The notes: generated by a model not told the origin, from the letters alone. A stretch of 64,000 nucleotides of DNA from Roseofilum casamattae BLCC-M143 (GCF_030068455.1 NZ_JAQOSQ010000001.1:1-64000), one strand, 5' to 3'. Counted from the first letter of the stretch, positions 9,254-19,030 are shown. Made by a program: numbers and translations.

Positions 9254-10972
9254 GTGCTTTATCTAGCAGAAGTACAAATCCAAAAGGGGTTCATAGGTAA
9301 TAAGGGCCAGATTAAGTTGCTGGCTTGTCAGCGCAGCGAACAAAACTGGAGTTCGGTTTCAGAAGAGATACTGGAGCTGTCCGATGTGGGAACGCTGAAG
9401 GATGGAGCATTGGTTCTGGTGGAGGTCTCGAATAAGAAAATTCAACGACCCCCTCAAGATGCGGCTCGTCCCTTGATTGGTATTTTACAAAAGTTTTCTA
9501 GCCTGCAAGGAAAAGTCGAAGGACAAGAAGAGGAAATAGAACAGTGGAAGCAGTCTCTGACATTCCAAGCCCAGGAGCTAAACCGACGGGAGATGGAATT
9601 GGTGGCTCGCGAAGACGAGCTGGCGCAGTTGGAAGAGGAGGCGGAACAGTTAGAACAAACGCGGCAGGAAATTGAGGCTCTTTCTGGAGATGCCGATCGC
9701 ACCCGAGAAGAGTTCGAGCGCAAAAATCAGGAGTTGGAAGGCGCTTGGGCCCATTTGCGCGGAGAACAACAACGGTTAGAAGAGCAAAAAGGGGAGCTAT
9801 CCTCGGCGTCGGTGTTAGATGAGGAGAAAGCCGGACAAATGAAAGCGGCTTTGCAGTCTCTCTCGGAGGCGATCGCGCCGACGGAAACTCTGCGGGATGC
9901 TCTGGGAGATATGGGCGAGAGTCTCAACACTCAACAGCAGTTGCTAGACGGACATTGGCAGCAGCTAGAAGAGTGGAAAGGCAAGATGCAAGATGGAGGC
10001 CGGGCGGAGGAGCTAAAGGGAACGATTGAAACTCGATGGCAGGAGTGGCGAGAAGCACAAACGGCCTTGGAACAAGCTCAAGTGGATTTGCAGACCCAAC
10101 GGCGCCTGTTGCAAGCGAAGGAAGAGATGCTGATTCCCTTACGCAGCAGCCTGAGTCAAACGGAAGCGTTATGCCAACAATTGCAACAGTTATGCGAGGC
10201 TTCCGGACAGCCTTCGGCTGCGGTCGATCGCCAGGCATTACAGAATATGCCGATGGACGAGCTACAGCAAAAGGTGGAAGAGCTGCAACAAGACCTGAAA
10301 CGGGCGTCTGGGTTCGTGAAAGACCAGGAAGAAGAGTTGGGCTATCAGCAGGAGGCCATTGACGAGCTGAAGCAGAAAATCGAACAAGCGAGCGAGTACG
10401 ATCGCCTGAGTCTGGAAACGGAGCTGACCAGCGAGCAAGAGAGCTATGACTTCCTGAATCAGTCTCTGGTGGGGTCGCGCCGCAATTTAGCGGAACGGGA
10501 GATGGTGTTTAAAATTCACCAGAGTATTTTGCGCCAGCGCCAAGGCTATCCGGCCGAACCCGGACAAGAGGGGTTAATCGATATTAATCCGGCTTTGGAA
10601 GCAGCGGAGGTGCAACGACAGGGGCAGGCAGAGCAGTTGCAGCGCATGGAAGATGACATCGCACAAATGCAGTCTGCGATCGCCCAAGCGGAAGAGTTTG
10701 TGAATACTCAAATTCGCGATCGCGAGAATCAGCGAAATGAGATTAAGCAGTTGGAGGAGCAGAGCGCCGAGCAACTCGAAGCGATCGTGCAAGCTCGGGG
10801 TAAAGTGAGTTTGTATGAAGAAATCCTGCAACCGGTTCAAGACCGGGTGAGTCAGTTTCGCGAGAAAGCCGAGCAAATGCAACAATCGATTGGTGGCATT
10901 CAAGATGCTAGCGATCGGCAGTTGCAAGCGATTTCTTCTCTACAACAAACAATTGCTCAACTGACGAATTAA
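9254..10972 (+). CDS. hmpF: HmpF-like coiled-coil protein for gliding motility
   Basis: A 572-residue protein starting with GTG. The first 40 residues (MLYLAEVQIQKG, then IKLLACQRSEQNW) form a small conserved N-terminal domain. After residue 85 almost the whole protein is coiled coil, rich in Glu, Gln and Leu, with short breaks. This architecture and start match HmpF, which in Nostoc punctiforme localises dynamically to leading cell poles and activates type IV pili together with the hmp chemosensory proteins. It is divergent from the pilG-L operon. The assignment draws on remembered N-terminal similarity and context. Confidence 0.85.
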   Translation: MLYLAEVQIQKGFIGNKGQIKLLACQRSEQNWSSVSEEILELSDVGTLKDGALVLVEVSNKKIQRPPQDAARPLIGILQKFSSLQGKVEGQEEEIEQWKQSLTFQAQELNRREMELVAREDELAQLEEEAEQLEQTRQEIEALSGDADRTREEFERKNQELEGAWAHLRGEQQRLEEQKGELSSASVLDEEKAGQMKAALQSLSEAIAPTETLRDALGDMGESLNTQQQLLDGHWQQLEEWKGKMQDGGRAEELKGTIETRWQEWREAQTALEQAQVDLQTQRRLLQAKEEMLIPLRSSLSQTEALCQQLQQLCEASGQPSAAVDRQALQNMPMDELQQKVEELQQDLKRASGFVKDQEEELGYQQEAIDELKQKIEQASEYDRLSLETELTSEQESYDFLNQSLVGSRRNLAEREMVFKIHQSILRQRQGYPAEPGQEGLIDINPALEAAEVQRQGQAEQLQRMEDDIAQMQSAIAQAEEFVNTQIRDRENQRNEIKQLEEQSAEQLEAIVQARGKVSLYEEILQPVQDRVSQFREKAEQMQQSIGGIQDASDRQLQAISSLQQTIAQLTN

Positions 10973-11090
10973 GCGCCTCTCATGGGTCGGAGGAATGGAG
11001 CTATGTCTCTTCTTTCCCCAAGAGAAAAACGCGATTGAATTGTCTAGCGATCGCATCGTGCTATGTATCTCGTGCTCTATGCCCCGCGAT

Positions 11091-11693
11091 ATGTCCAACG
11101 CCTACAGTACCCAAAACCTAATTGAAATCTTAGCTCGAGAACGCGAAGCGTGTATGCGGGGAGAGCGACTGCATCTGAACGCGCAACTCTCGGGAAATCC
11201 TCTGATTGACAAATTTGTTGCAGTCGAAGGCGTGCAAAATTTTACGGCGTACAAAGAATTTCAATCCACCATTCATCGCTATCAGCGAGAACATGCGGTT
11301 TCTGGACTAGTTTGGCAAACCATTACCGTTCGCGATCGAACCCTCCACTATCCGGCGATTCACGACCAGTTAATTGCCGTATCTGCGGACTTAGAACAAC
11401 TCGAGCAAGCCAAACCGCAAGTTTTGGAATTCTGGAATAATGTCACATTAGGAATGGATATTTTTATTTCCGATAGTCGCGATTATCGACTAGTAACTCG
11501 CGAGGAAGTCATTCAAATTGCCGGGCGTACTCAGTGGGCTGCCATCTGCAAATGGGAAAATGCGGCATTTTTGGAAGTGCTGTTGCAACTCGGTTGGGGA
11601 CAACCGACGGAAGCTGCCTATCAACGAAGTTTGCCCCATTCTGGAAGTCGCTCGATCCATGCAGTGAATCCTGGCGATCGCCCCATTGGTTAA
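11091..11693 (+). CDS. Conserved cyanobacterial protein of unknown function
   Basis: About 200 residues, beginning MSNAYSTQNLIEILARERE and ending IHAVNPGDRPIG. I recognise this as a soluble protein conserved in cyanobacteria with no assigned function. It has no signal peptide or membrane segment and is predicted alpha-helical with several Trp and Tyr. The frame is open upstream to 10995, but the upstream extension is not family-like, so the ATG at 11091 is preferred. It follows hmpF by 118 bases on the same strand. Confidence 0.75.
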   Translation: MSNAYSTQNLIEILAREREACMRGERLHLNAQLSGNPLIDKFVAVEGVQNFTAYKEFQSTIHRYQREHAVSGLVWQTITVRDRTLHYPAIHDQLIAVSADLEQLEQAKPQVLEFWNNVTLGMDIFISDSRDYRLVTREEVIQIAGRTQWAAICKWENAAFLEVLLQLGWGQPTEAAYQRSLPHSGSRSIHAVNPGDRPIG

Positions 11694-11841
11694 TCGGAGT
11701 TACACTTATTTCTGCGGAATGGGAAACGGGGAGCAAGCAATTTTCTCTGAATATAGCTACACCCGCACAAGGTACAGGCTATATCTAAGATCCGTTATTT
11801 GGGATATGATAAACAACTATCCCTAACAATTAAACAGCTTA

Positions 11842-14469
11842 ATGTCTGAACTGCTGAACTCTTTTCTAGATACGGAAAAACCCAAACGCAAATCCTTTGA
11901 ACTTCCCGGTTCTTATCCTCATTATACTCCCGATCGCCCCGGACAAGTCCAGCATATTTCCTTAGACTTAGAGTTAAATATTCCCAATCGCAGCTATACT
12001 GGAGTTTGTCAGATTCGGCTGAATCCGATCCGCAGCGGGATTGCTACATTAAGCTTAGATGCGGTCGATTTAAATATTGACGAAGTCCGCGTTAATAATC
12101 GCCATCAAACCTTCAACTACGATGGCGAAGTCTTGCAGATTCAGCTCAACCCAATGACCGAGCGCGACTCCCCCCTCGAGATTCGGGTATCTTACCGCGT
12201 CCAAGATCCTCAACGAGGACTTTACTTCATTACTCCCGATGAGAATACTCCGGATAAACCCACTCAAGTGTGGACTCAGGGCGAAGACGAAGACTCTCGC
12301 TACTGGTTTCCCTGCTTTGACTATCCCGGACAGCTCTCTACTTCCGAAATTCGGGTAAAAGTTCCGTCCAAGATGATGGCTATTTCTAATGGGGAATTAA
12401 TCGAAACCAAGCGTGCGGGGAAATACGCGATCTATCACTGGTTCCAAAAAGAAATTCATCCCACCTATCTGATTGCATTAGCAGTGGGAGAATTTGCGGA
12501 AATCAAAGATGAATGGAAGGGGAAAAGCGTTACCTACTATGTAGAAAAATCTCGAGAAGTCGATGCACGGCGAACCATGGGCAAAACGCCAAAGATGATC
12601 GAGTTTTTTAGTCAAGCCTTTGGCTATGATTATGCTTATCCAAAATACGCGCAAGTGTGCGTAGCTGATTTTATCTTTGGCGGGATGGAAAATACGTCTA
12701 CCACGTTATTAACCGATCGCTGTTTGCTCGACGAGCGTTCCCTACTCGATCGCCCTCGGACTGAAAGTTTAGTCGCCCACGAATTAGCCCATCAATGGTT
12801 TGGCGATTTGGTTGTCATTAAACATTGGTCTCATGCTTGGATTAAAGAAGGTATGGCTTCCTATAGCGAAGTTTTGTGGACGGAGCATGAATATGGTTTA
12901 GAAGATGGAGCTTATTATTATTTGCAAGAAGCTAGGAATTACTTGCAAGAAGATAAAAGTCGCTATCGTCGCCCGATTGTTACTCATATTTATCGAGAAC
13001 CCATCGAACTCTATGACGCGCATTTGTATGAAAAAGGAGCCTGCGTTTATCATATGATTCGCGCGGAATTGGGAGAGGATTTGTTTGCAACAGCCGTTCG
13101 TACATTCGTCCGAGATAACGCTCATAAAACAGTAGAGACGGTGGATTTATTGCGATCGATTGAAAAAGCGACGGGACATAATTTACAGTTTTTATTCGAC
13201 CAATATGTTTACCGGGGCGGCCATCCCGACTTTAAGGTGAGTTACAGTTGGGATGAAGAAAATCAACTGGCGAAGGTGACGGTGATTCAAACTCAAGCGA
13301 AAGATGATAAGAAACTGCTGTTCGATCTGAATATTCCAATTGGGTTTGGCTATTGTACTGCGATCTCGAGTAATGGGAAGAATGCGGAAAAAGAAGCGCC
13401 AGAGGTTTCGGTGCAGTCATTCTCGGTACGCATTCATCAGGCTGAAGAAAGTTTCTATTTTCCTTTAGAGAGCAAACCGGAATTTGTCAGTTTCGATCGC
13501 GGTAATTATTATCTGAAAACTGTGGAACTCGATTATCCATTTCCAGAATTGAGCGCTCAGTTGCAATACGATCCCGATCCGATATCGCGCACCTATGCGA
13601 TCGCTGCTTTGGTCAAAAAAGGTGATTTGAAAGTGGTGAAACTACTTGGAAAAGCCCTGCAAGCCGAATCATTTTGGGGCGTACGGGTAGAAATTGCCAA
13701 GGGTTTGGGTAAAATTAATCTCGATCGCGCCTTTGATGCTCTCTTACTGGGGCTGAAGGATAAGAATGCCAGAGTGCGCAAAGCAGTGGTGGAAGCGTTG
13801 GGTAATATCAAGACCAAGGCGAGCTATAAGACGTTAAAAACATTACTCGATCGGGGAGACCCGTCGTATCAAGTGGAAGCAGCGGCAGCTCGAGGGATTG
13901 GCGCGATCGCAGCCATTGGCGATACGACAAAGTCGAAGAACCGCAAGGCAATTAAGTTACTCAAGTCAGTATTAGAGACGAGAGCGGGTTGGAACGAAGT
14001 GGTGCGCAGTGGCGCGATCGGAGGATTAAGTCAAATGAATCGCTCGGAAGACGCGCTCAATCTAGTGCTCGATTATACGAAGCCGAAGGTACCGCAACCC
14101 CTGCGACTGAATGCAATTCGAGCATTAGGTTCGGCGGTCTCCGGTCAGAGCGAGGCGAATATCGAGCGAGTATTGGCTCGTTTGGATAGTTTATCTCGCG
14201 AAACCTTTTTCTTGACACAAATGGCGACGATTCAAGCTCTGGGGCGAATGAAAGTGGGGAAAGCGGCTATGATTCTTGGTGCTATTGCGTCTTCGACTTC
14301 TGATGGTCGGGTGCGGCGTCGAGCGGAAGAAGCAATGCAAAGGGTGCGCAAGAGTATTGGATCGAAAGATGCGATCGCATCGTTGCAACAAGAAGTACAG
14401 GATTTGCAAAAGGAGAACAGAAAACTGTTTAGTCGTTTGGAAGCTTTGGAAGCCAAAAGTAAGAAATAA
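11842..14469 (+). CDS. M1-family zinc aminopeptidase with C-terminal HEAT-like repeats
   Basis: An 875-residue cytosolic peptidase that should remove N-terminal amino acids from peptides. The substrate-anchoring motif GGMEN is near residue 279. The zinc site is HELAH (His313, Glu314, His317) with the third ligand Glu336 in WIKEG. The N-terminal beta-sandwich domain covers residues 1-230. From about residue 570 the protein changes to HEAT-like repeats (AIAALVKKGD, ALGNIKTKAS, AIRALGSA and others). The last 30 residues form a short coiled coil rich in Lys and Glu. This is the usual cyanobacterial M1 layout, different from enterobacterial PepN. A stem-loop follows the stop. Confidence 0.93.
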   Translation: MSELLNSFLDTEKPKRKSFELPGSYPHYTPDRPGQVQHISLDLELNIPNRSYTGVCQIRLNPIRSGIATLSLDAVDLNIDEVRVNNRHQTFNYDGEVLQIQLNPMTERDSPLEIRVSYRVQDPQRGLYFITPDENTPDKPTQVWTQGEDEDSRYWFPCFDYPGQLSTSEIRVKVPSKMMAISNGELIETKRAGKYAIYHWFQKEIHPTYLIALAVGEFAEIKDEWKGKSVTYYVEKSREVDARRTMGKTPKMIEFFSQAFGYDYAYPKYAQVCVADFIFGGMENTSTTLLTDRCLLDERSLLDRPRTESLVAHELAHQWFGDLVVIKHWSHAWIKEGMASYSEVLWTEHEYGLEDGAYYYLQEARNYLQEDKSRYRRPIVTHIYREPIELYDAHLYEKGACVYHMIRAELGEDLFATAVRTFVRDNAHKTVETVDLLRSIEKATGHNLQFLFDQYVYRGGHPDFKVSYSWDEENQLAKVTVIQTQAKDDKKLLFDLNIPIGFGYCTAISSNGKNAEKEAPEVSVQSFSVRIHQAEESFYFPLESKPEFVSFDRGNYYLKTVELDYPFPELSAQLQYDPDPISRTYAIAALVKKGDLKVVKLLGKALQAESFWGVRVEIAKGLGKINLDRAFDALLLGLKDKNARVRKAVVEALGNIKTKASYKTLKTLLDRGDPSYQVEAAAARGIGAIAAIGDTTKSKNRKAIKLLKSVLETRAGWNEVVRSGAIGGLSQMNRSEDALNLVLDYTKPKVPQPLRLNAIRALGSAVSGQSEANIERVLARLDSLSRETFFLTQMATIQALGRMKVGKAAMILGAIASSTSDGRVRRRAEEAMQRVRKSIGSKDAIASLQQEVQDLQKENRKLFSRLEALEAKSKK

Positions 14470-14473
14470 TCAA

Positions 14474-14507
14474 AATAGTAGCTATTTCCCATGAAGTAGC
14501 TACTGTT
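14474..14507 (+). terminator. Stem-loop after the aminopeptidase gene
   Basis: An 11-bp stem (AGTAGCTA paired with TAGCTACT, extended by AA-TT pairs and one G-U) with a 12-base loop starts four bases after the stop codon. Only a weak T tract follows, so it may be a factor-assisted terminator or a 3' stabiliser. Confidence 0.5.
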
Positions 14508-14521
14508 TCAATTCAATCCTC

Positions 14522-14549
14522 ATTGTTAATTATTCATTATTCATTGATA
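14522..14549 (+). repeat. AT-rich pre-start leader element, copy 1
   Basis: Reads as overlapping ATTGTTAATT, ATTCATT and ATTCATTGATA units and ends two bases before the ATG at 14552. The same pattern precedes four other genes in this window, in the sense direction. It supplies no Shine-Dalgarno sequence. Confidence 0.6.
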
Positions 14550-14551
14550 TT

Positions 14552-15382
14552 ATGTTCAACCGGCGCGACGCGATGCAGATAATGGGTTTTGCAGCTTTGG
14601 GATATGCAGGATCTCTCCTCAGTTCTCGATTTGGGGGTGCGATCGCGCGAGCTGCAAAACCTTTAGAATTAGAGCGATCGTTACAGAAATTTTCCTTTGA
14701 AACTGTTGCTGTTAATCTCGAAGGAGAGATTGCCGAGCGACAGCAGCGAGAGGCCAGTTATTTCCGCGAAGACTTAGGCGATGGCGTGGGGTTAGAGATG
14801 GTGCAAATTACTCCTAGATTGTATATGGGGAAATTTCTCATTACCCAAGCTCAGTGGCGGAAAGTGGCTGCTCTCGAGCCAGTACGCTCTCCTCTCGATG
14901 GGAATCCTTCCGAATTTACTGGCGATCGCTTACCAGTAGAGTCCGTTTCTATACAAGAATGTCAGGAGTTTTGCGATCGCCTCTCGCGCCATACCGGACG
15001 CACCTATCGCCTTCCCTTAGAAACAGAATGGGAATATGCCTGTCGCGCAGGGACAACAACGGCATTTCATTACGGCCCCGTGCTGACTCGCCAGTTAGCC
15101 AACTACGGCTCTCACTCCACCACGACTGCTGTGGGTCGCTTTCCAGCCAACCCCCTGGGGCTGTACGATATGCATGGTAATGTTTGGGAATGGTGCCATC
15201 AAGGAGGCGATCGTTATCTCCATCCCTGGTCTCAACCTCAGTACGTTCGCCAACCTATCCGAGGCGGATCTTGGTTGAACCAAGCTCGTCGCTGTCGCTC
15301 GGTCTATGGCCTCTGGTTTCCAGCTCCCGTGAAGTTTTCCGGACTGGGGTTGCGCGTTGTTCGTTCCATAGAACCCATTTGA
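14552..15382 (+). CDS. FGE/SUMF1-domain protein with an N-terminal export-like signal
   Basis: A 276-residue protein of the formylglycine-generating enzyme/EgtB-like fold. Family motifs include GKFLITQAQWRKV (about 90-102), RLPLETEWEYACRAG (about 153-167), DMHGNVWEWC (about 207-216) and RGGSW (about 236). The N-terminus has NRRDAMQIMG followed by a hydrophobic stretch, which resembles a Tat signal or membrane anchor. The paired catalytic cysteines of true sulfatase-activating enzymes are not evident near the C-terminus (only one Cys, in RRCRSVYG), so a sulfatase-modifying role is doubtful. Substrate unknown. Confidence 0.85.
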   Translation: MFNRRDAMQIMGFAALGYAGSLLSSRFGGAIARAAKPLELERSLQKFSFETVAVNLEGEIAERQQREASYFREDLGDGVGLEMVQITPRLYMGKFLITQAQWRKVAALEPVRSPLDGNPSEFTGDRLPVESVSIQECQEFCDRLSRHTGRTYRLPLETEWEYACRAGTTTAFHYGPVLTRQLANYGSHSTTTAVGRFPANPLGLYDMHGNVWEWCHQGGDRYLHPWSQPQYVRQPIRGGSWLNQARRCRSVYGLWFPAPVKFSGLGLRVVRSIEPI

Positions 15383-15403
15383 GATCTTTCTAGAACAAGT
15401 GGC

Positions 15404-16279
15404 TTAGAGAAATAGTTGCACGATTCCCGTAATATTATCATCGCCATGACCTCGGGCGATCGCGCTACGGTAAACCTCTCCAACCGCCACCGAAATTGGC
15501 ATCGTTCCTCCTAAATTCTGCCCGACTTGCGCGACATAGCCCAAATCTTTTTCCACTAAGTGAATTGGAAATAAGGGAGCATAATTTTCCGAGACCATTA
15601 ACCCTCCCGCTCCTTTCGCCGCCGGACTCAGAACCGGTAAATTCTCCAGACATGACATTGCTTTAGCCAAACTAATATCATGTCTCGACAACATGGCCAA
15701 TAATTCCGCCAAAACCGCTACCTGAGTGCCAAATAATGCATTCACTGCCAGTTTCATCGCCATACCTTGTCCGACAGTGCCGATATGTTGAATGGATGCA
15801 ATTCCAGCAGCAGTTAATATGGGTTCAACCCGCATCAATGTTTCTTTCTCTCCACCCACCAGAGCCATCAATTTTCCCGCTTCGGCTTGCGGGCGAGATC
15901 CGATAACGGGTACTTCCAGAAAGTCCGCATCACATTCAGCGATCGCGCCATACAATTCTCGCACCCAATCGACCGTTAAGGTACTCATTGCGATCGCAAT
16001 TTTCCCGGACGATACTCCCCATATGGCTCCCGTTTCCGCTGCCAACCACACCTGGCGCGAAGCCGCATCATCGGTCACCATGGAGATAATGACATCGCTT
16101 TGTTCGGCCGCAAGGCGAGGAGTCGTTGCAAAAGTTGCTCCGCGATCGAGCAAGGGTCGTGCTTTTTCTGCGCTACGATTGTGGATGACGATGGTATAAC
16201 CAGCTTCAATGAGGTTCTGGGCAATCCGCCCTCCCATAGCACCTAAACCAATGAGTCCAACAGTAGTTGTTTTTATCAC
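15404..16279 (-). CDS. Beta-hydroxyacid dehydrogenase (3-hydroxyisobutyrate dehydrogenase family)
   Basis: An NAD(P)-dependent oxidoreductase of about 290 residues. The Rossmann motif GLIGLGAMGG starts near residue 7. The catalytic Lys of the family is in GQGMAMKLAVN (about residue 170). Likely substrates are 3-hydroxyisobutyrate, tartronate semialdehyde or a related short acid; the sequence does not decide. The frame is open to an ATG at 16297, but GGAGAGAGG lies seven bases before the GTG at 16279, so I place the start there. It is divergent from a LysR regulator, which is a likely controller. Confidence 0.87.
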   Translation of the reverse strand: MIKTTTVGLIGLGAMGGRIAQNLIEAGYTIVIHNRSAEKARPLLDRGATFATTPRLAAEQSDVIISMVTDDAASRQVWLAAETGAIWGVSSGKIAIAMSTLTVDWVRELYGAIAECDADFLEVPVIGSRPQAEAGKLMALVGGEKETLMRVEPILTAAGIASIQHIGTVGQGMAMKLAVNALFGTQVAVLAELLAMLSRHDISLAKAMSCLENLPVLSPAAKGAGGLMVSENYAPLFPIHLVEKDLGYVAQVGQNLGGTMPISVAVGEVYRSAIARGHGDDNITGIVQLFL

Positions 16280-16413
16280 AATATTGCCTCTCTCCAATGA
16301 CGTAACGTTGCGATGAACTCACTATAGCCACCGTCCGATGAGTAATAAAGACAAAATTGCGAACATCTCTCGTGCAAGAGTTGCACGAATCGAGCTAAAA
16401 TTGCAAAGCTAAT

Positions 16414-16439
16414 GGTAGCTGAGCGAAGCCGAAGCTACC
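16414..16439. repeat. Small inverted repeat
   Basis: GGTAGCT and AGCTACC arms around a GC-rich centre, in the gap between the divergent dehydrogenase and LysR genes. It resembles the short palindromic repeats scattered in cyanobacterial genomes. It could also affect the regulator's transcript leader. Confidence 0.55.
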
Positions 16440-16453
16440 GAAAGGAATCCCCG

Positions 16454-16480
16454 TTATTCATTATTAATTATTAATTGATA
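16454..16480 (+). repeat. AT-rich pre-start leader element, copy 2
   Basis: TTATTCATT, ATTAATT and ATTAATTGATA units ending six bases before the ATG of the LysR gene at 16487. Same orientation relative to the gene as the other copies. Confidence 0.6.
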
Positions 16481-16486
16481 CAAGTT

Positions 16487-17395
16487 ATGGAATTATCAGT
16501 GCTCCAAACTTTTATCGATGTGGTGAAACAAGGCAGTTTTGCCGCTGTCGCGCGGGAGCGAAACATCGACCCCTCATCCGTATCCCGCGCTATTGCAGGT
16601 TTAGAAGCAGAACTCGGCCTGCGCTTGCTCCAGCGCACGACACGGCAACTGTCCCTCACAGAAGCAGGAATGACTTATTTTCAGCGCATTGAACCCTTAG
16701 TCGAGGAGATGCAACAGGCTACTCAAGCAGCTAAGGATAGTTCCGGACAACCAAAAGGGACGCTGCGAATCACGGCATCCGTGTCCTTCGGGCTAACCTG
16801 CATTGTACCATTTTTGCCGAACTTCCAGTCTCTGTATCCCGATCTCGCAGTAGATTTAGTGCTTACCGATACTAATATTAACCTGTTCGCAGAACGCATT
16901 GATTTGGCGATTCGCCTGGGACTTTTAGCAGATTCTACCTTAATCGCTCAACGACTGATGCCCACTCAGTATCGTGTTTGTGCCAGTCCCGAATATCTAC
17001 AACAATGGGGACATCCGCAAACCCCGAGCGAGATCGAGCGCCATAATTGTTTGCTGTTTCCCCTCCCTGGGTTTCGCTCGAAATGGAGATTTCGGGACGC
17101 GAGCACGACAGAATGGGAGGTTTTTGTGCGAGGAAAAACGATTATCTCAAATGCGATCGCGCTGCAACAATGTGCTTTAGCTGGAATGGGTTTAGCACTA
17201 CTTCCCAGTTGGTTAATTGCCGAGGATTTACAGCAGCAGAAACTCATTAATTTGTTTCCCGATTATGCGATTACAGCAACCGAGTTTAATACCGCTGCTT
17301 GGCTCGTCTATCCATCCCGTGCTTATATCCCGCTCAAAGTTCGAGTATTTATCGAGTTTCTCCATAAATTTGTCGTTCCTCGTACCGGGCAATAG
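16487..17395 (+). CDS. LysR-family transcriptional regulator
   Basis: About 302 residues. The winged helix-turn-helix is at residues 1-60 (FIDVVKQGSFAAVARE, SSVSRAIAGLEAELG, RLLQRTTR), followed by a linker helix and a periplasmic-binding-protein-like effector domain. The track frame opens at TTG 16475, but the ATG at 16487 begins the normal LysR N-terminus. It is divergent from the dehydrogenase at 15404-16279. LysR genes commonly regulate the adjacent divergent gene, so this is the best target guess. The effector is unknown. Confidence 0.92.
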   Translation: MELSVLQTFIDVVKQGSFAAVARERNIDPSSVSRAIAGLEAELGLRLLQRTTRQLSLTEAGMTYFQRIEPLVEEMQQATQAAKDSSGQPKGTLRITASVSFGLTCIVPFLPNFQSLYPDLAVDLVLTDTNINLFAERIDLAIRLGLLADSTLIAQRLMPTQYRVCASPEYLQQWGHPQTPSEIERHNCLLFPLPGFRSKWRFRDASTTEWEVFVRGKTIISNAIALQQCALAGMGLALLPSWLIAEDLQQQKLINLFPDYAITATEFNTAAWLVYPSRAYIPLKVRVFIEFLHKFVVPRTGQ

Positions 17396-17433
17396 TTAAT
17401 AGAGTTAATTTCAATAACAGTGAGAAATGTTTG

Positions 17434-17458
17434 TAGGAGCGAAGGCTGTGCGCTCCTA
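17434..17458. terminator. Stem-loop between convergent genes
   Basis: TAGGAGCG pairs perfectly with CGCTCCTA across a nine-base loop, 38 bases past the LysR stop and 12 bases past the stop of the convergent CPBP gene. It is placed to serve both transcripts. The sequence also looks like a dispersed cyanobacterial palindrome. Confidence 0.5.
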
Positions 17459-17470
17459 TATTAGGTTAGC

Positions 17471-19030
17471 CTAAGTCGCTAAAACAAAGAGACTCAAAAG
17501 GGTATTGGCATTCCAAAGACTGTGGAGCAAAATGGGAGCGAGGAGATTTCCAGAACGAGTGTAAATGAATCCCATAATGATGCCTAAAGTCATGAGGGGA
17601 ATCACTTCGGAGAGGCTTAAATGGGCGATCGCAAAGGCAAGTCCGCTGAGGAGAATGGCTGCCCAGAGCGGAACGTAGCGGTTGAGAGAAGGCAGCAAAA
17701 AGCCGCGAAAGATAATTTCTTCAAAGACAGGAGCGGCGACGGAGGCAGTGAAGGTAAAGCAGGCGATCGCGATCGCGTCGTTACTTTGCAAGGCTAGAGG
17801 TAAAATAGGGTTGCTACCTCCTTGTCCTTGCCATACCATTTGATTGAGTAAAGAGATGAGGAGAACCAGGGGAATCGCAACGGCAAATCCACCGATTCCC
17901 CAAGCCATACTTTGCCAATTTATTTGGAATTTTAACCATCCGGAAGGGAGGGGGCGAAAGGGTTTAGTAGCGATATATAAAACACCGAGAGCGCTGGCAC
18001 TACTAATCAGATAAGATAATAAGATAATAACGGCATCGGCGCGCACGCCACCAGCGCCGCGACTGAGGGAAAATAAACTCAATCCTTGTTGAAAAATAAC
18101 CGGGGTAATCAGTTGACCGATAAAGAAAAATCCGGCAACTAAAACTAAGAGAATCGTTTGCCAATCCCAAGGAACTTTTGGTAACTGATCTGAGGTGGAT
18201 GACAAGAGAGATTGCTGGCGTTTAATTAACCATTGAATGGCAGCAAAAACCAGGAGAATAATTCCAGTGAGAATACCAATAGATTGAATGCCGGCCACGA
18301 TTGCCAGTTTGCCAATAGCGCTCGAGGCTAACTCCTGTTGAGCTATTTCAATTTGATTTAGGGCCAGTTCTTCGTTTTGGGTGGTGTATAATTGTTTCAA
18401 GGTTTGGTAGCGAAACCACCCAGATAGTTTGGCAGGTAAAATTTCTTCCGCATTGGGAGCAACGTCTGGTGGAGCTTGCCACAGTCCGATGAGAATTTCA
18501 GCAACATCGCTATAGCTCGATTCCGACTCTCGTGCAATTTTTGTCCAGAGTTCGACGGCTTCTGGCGCTTTCCGCACTTGAGTTTGCAAGAGTCCTAGTT
18601 TCAGCTCAATCCCCTCTAATGCGTCTTCCAAGGTCGTAATTTTTTGCTCTAAGGGCTGAGTTTGCGTCAGACTTGGCGTCGGTTGCTGGTTTAGCTCTTT
18701 GAGTTGCTCGCGGGTTGTTTGCAGCAGCTCTGCGGTATCGTCGCGACCTTTTTCGTATTGTTCGACGGCATTGGTTAAGGGTTCGCCACCGAGTAATATT
18801 TGTTGCAACACATCTTGCGTCTTAACGTCGAGATTCTTACCATCCCACGTGGAAGCATTGAGCAGGAGGTTGGTTTCATAGAGTTGCAGTTGTCCCTGAA
18901 ATTGAGGCTGGCTCCAACTATTGTATAGAAATAGACTAATCAGACTAATGGCGATCGCCGTTAAAAACAGCAGCCCGACTTGCTTAATGCTCGCAGGTTG
19001 CTTCTGGGGTTGTGTAGAATGCTCGTTCAT
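17471..19030 (-). CDS. CPBP-family intramembrane metalloprotease
   Basis: 519 residues. One transmembrane helix at about 18-38 is followed by a long soluble, partly coiled-coil segment to about residue 240. Several membrane helices then form the CPBP (CAAX protease and bacteriocin-processing) domain. Its motifs are visible: EEIIFRG near residue 434, a conserved His in AIAHLSLSE (about 467) and LLHSLWNAN near the C-terminus. The enzyme should cleave within the membrane; substrate unknown. The large N-terminal extra-membrane domain is a cyanobacterial feature. Convergent with the LysR gene. Confidence 0.88.
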   Translation of the reverse strand: MNEHSTQPQKQPASIKQVGLLFLTAIAISLISLFLYNSWSQPQFQGQLQLYETNLLLNASTWDGKNLDVKTQDVLQQILLGGEPLTNAVEQYEKGRDDTAELLQTTREQLKELNQQPTPSLTQTQPLEQKITTLEDALEGIELKLGLLQTQVRKAPEAVELWTKIARESESSYSDVAEILIGLWQAPPDVAPNAEEILPAKLSGWFRYQTLKQLYTTQNEELALNQIEIAQQELASSAIGKLAIVAGIQSIGILTGIILLVFAAIQWLIKRQQSLLSSTSDQLPKVPWDWQTILLVLVAGFFFIGQLITPVIFQQGLSLFSLSRGAGGVRADAVIILLSYLISSASALGVLYIATKPFRPLPSGWLKFQINWQSMAWGIGGFAVAIPLVLLISLLNQMVWQGQGGSNPILPLALQSNDAIAIACFTFTASVAAPVFEEIIFRGFLLPSLNRYVPLWAAILLSGLAFAIAHLSLSEVIPLMTLGIIMGFIYTRSGNLLAPILLHSLWNANTLLSLFVLAT

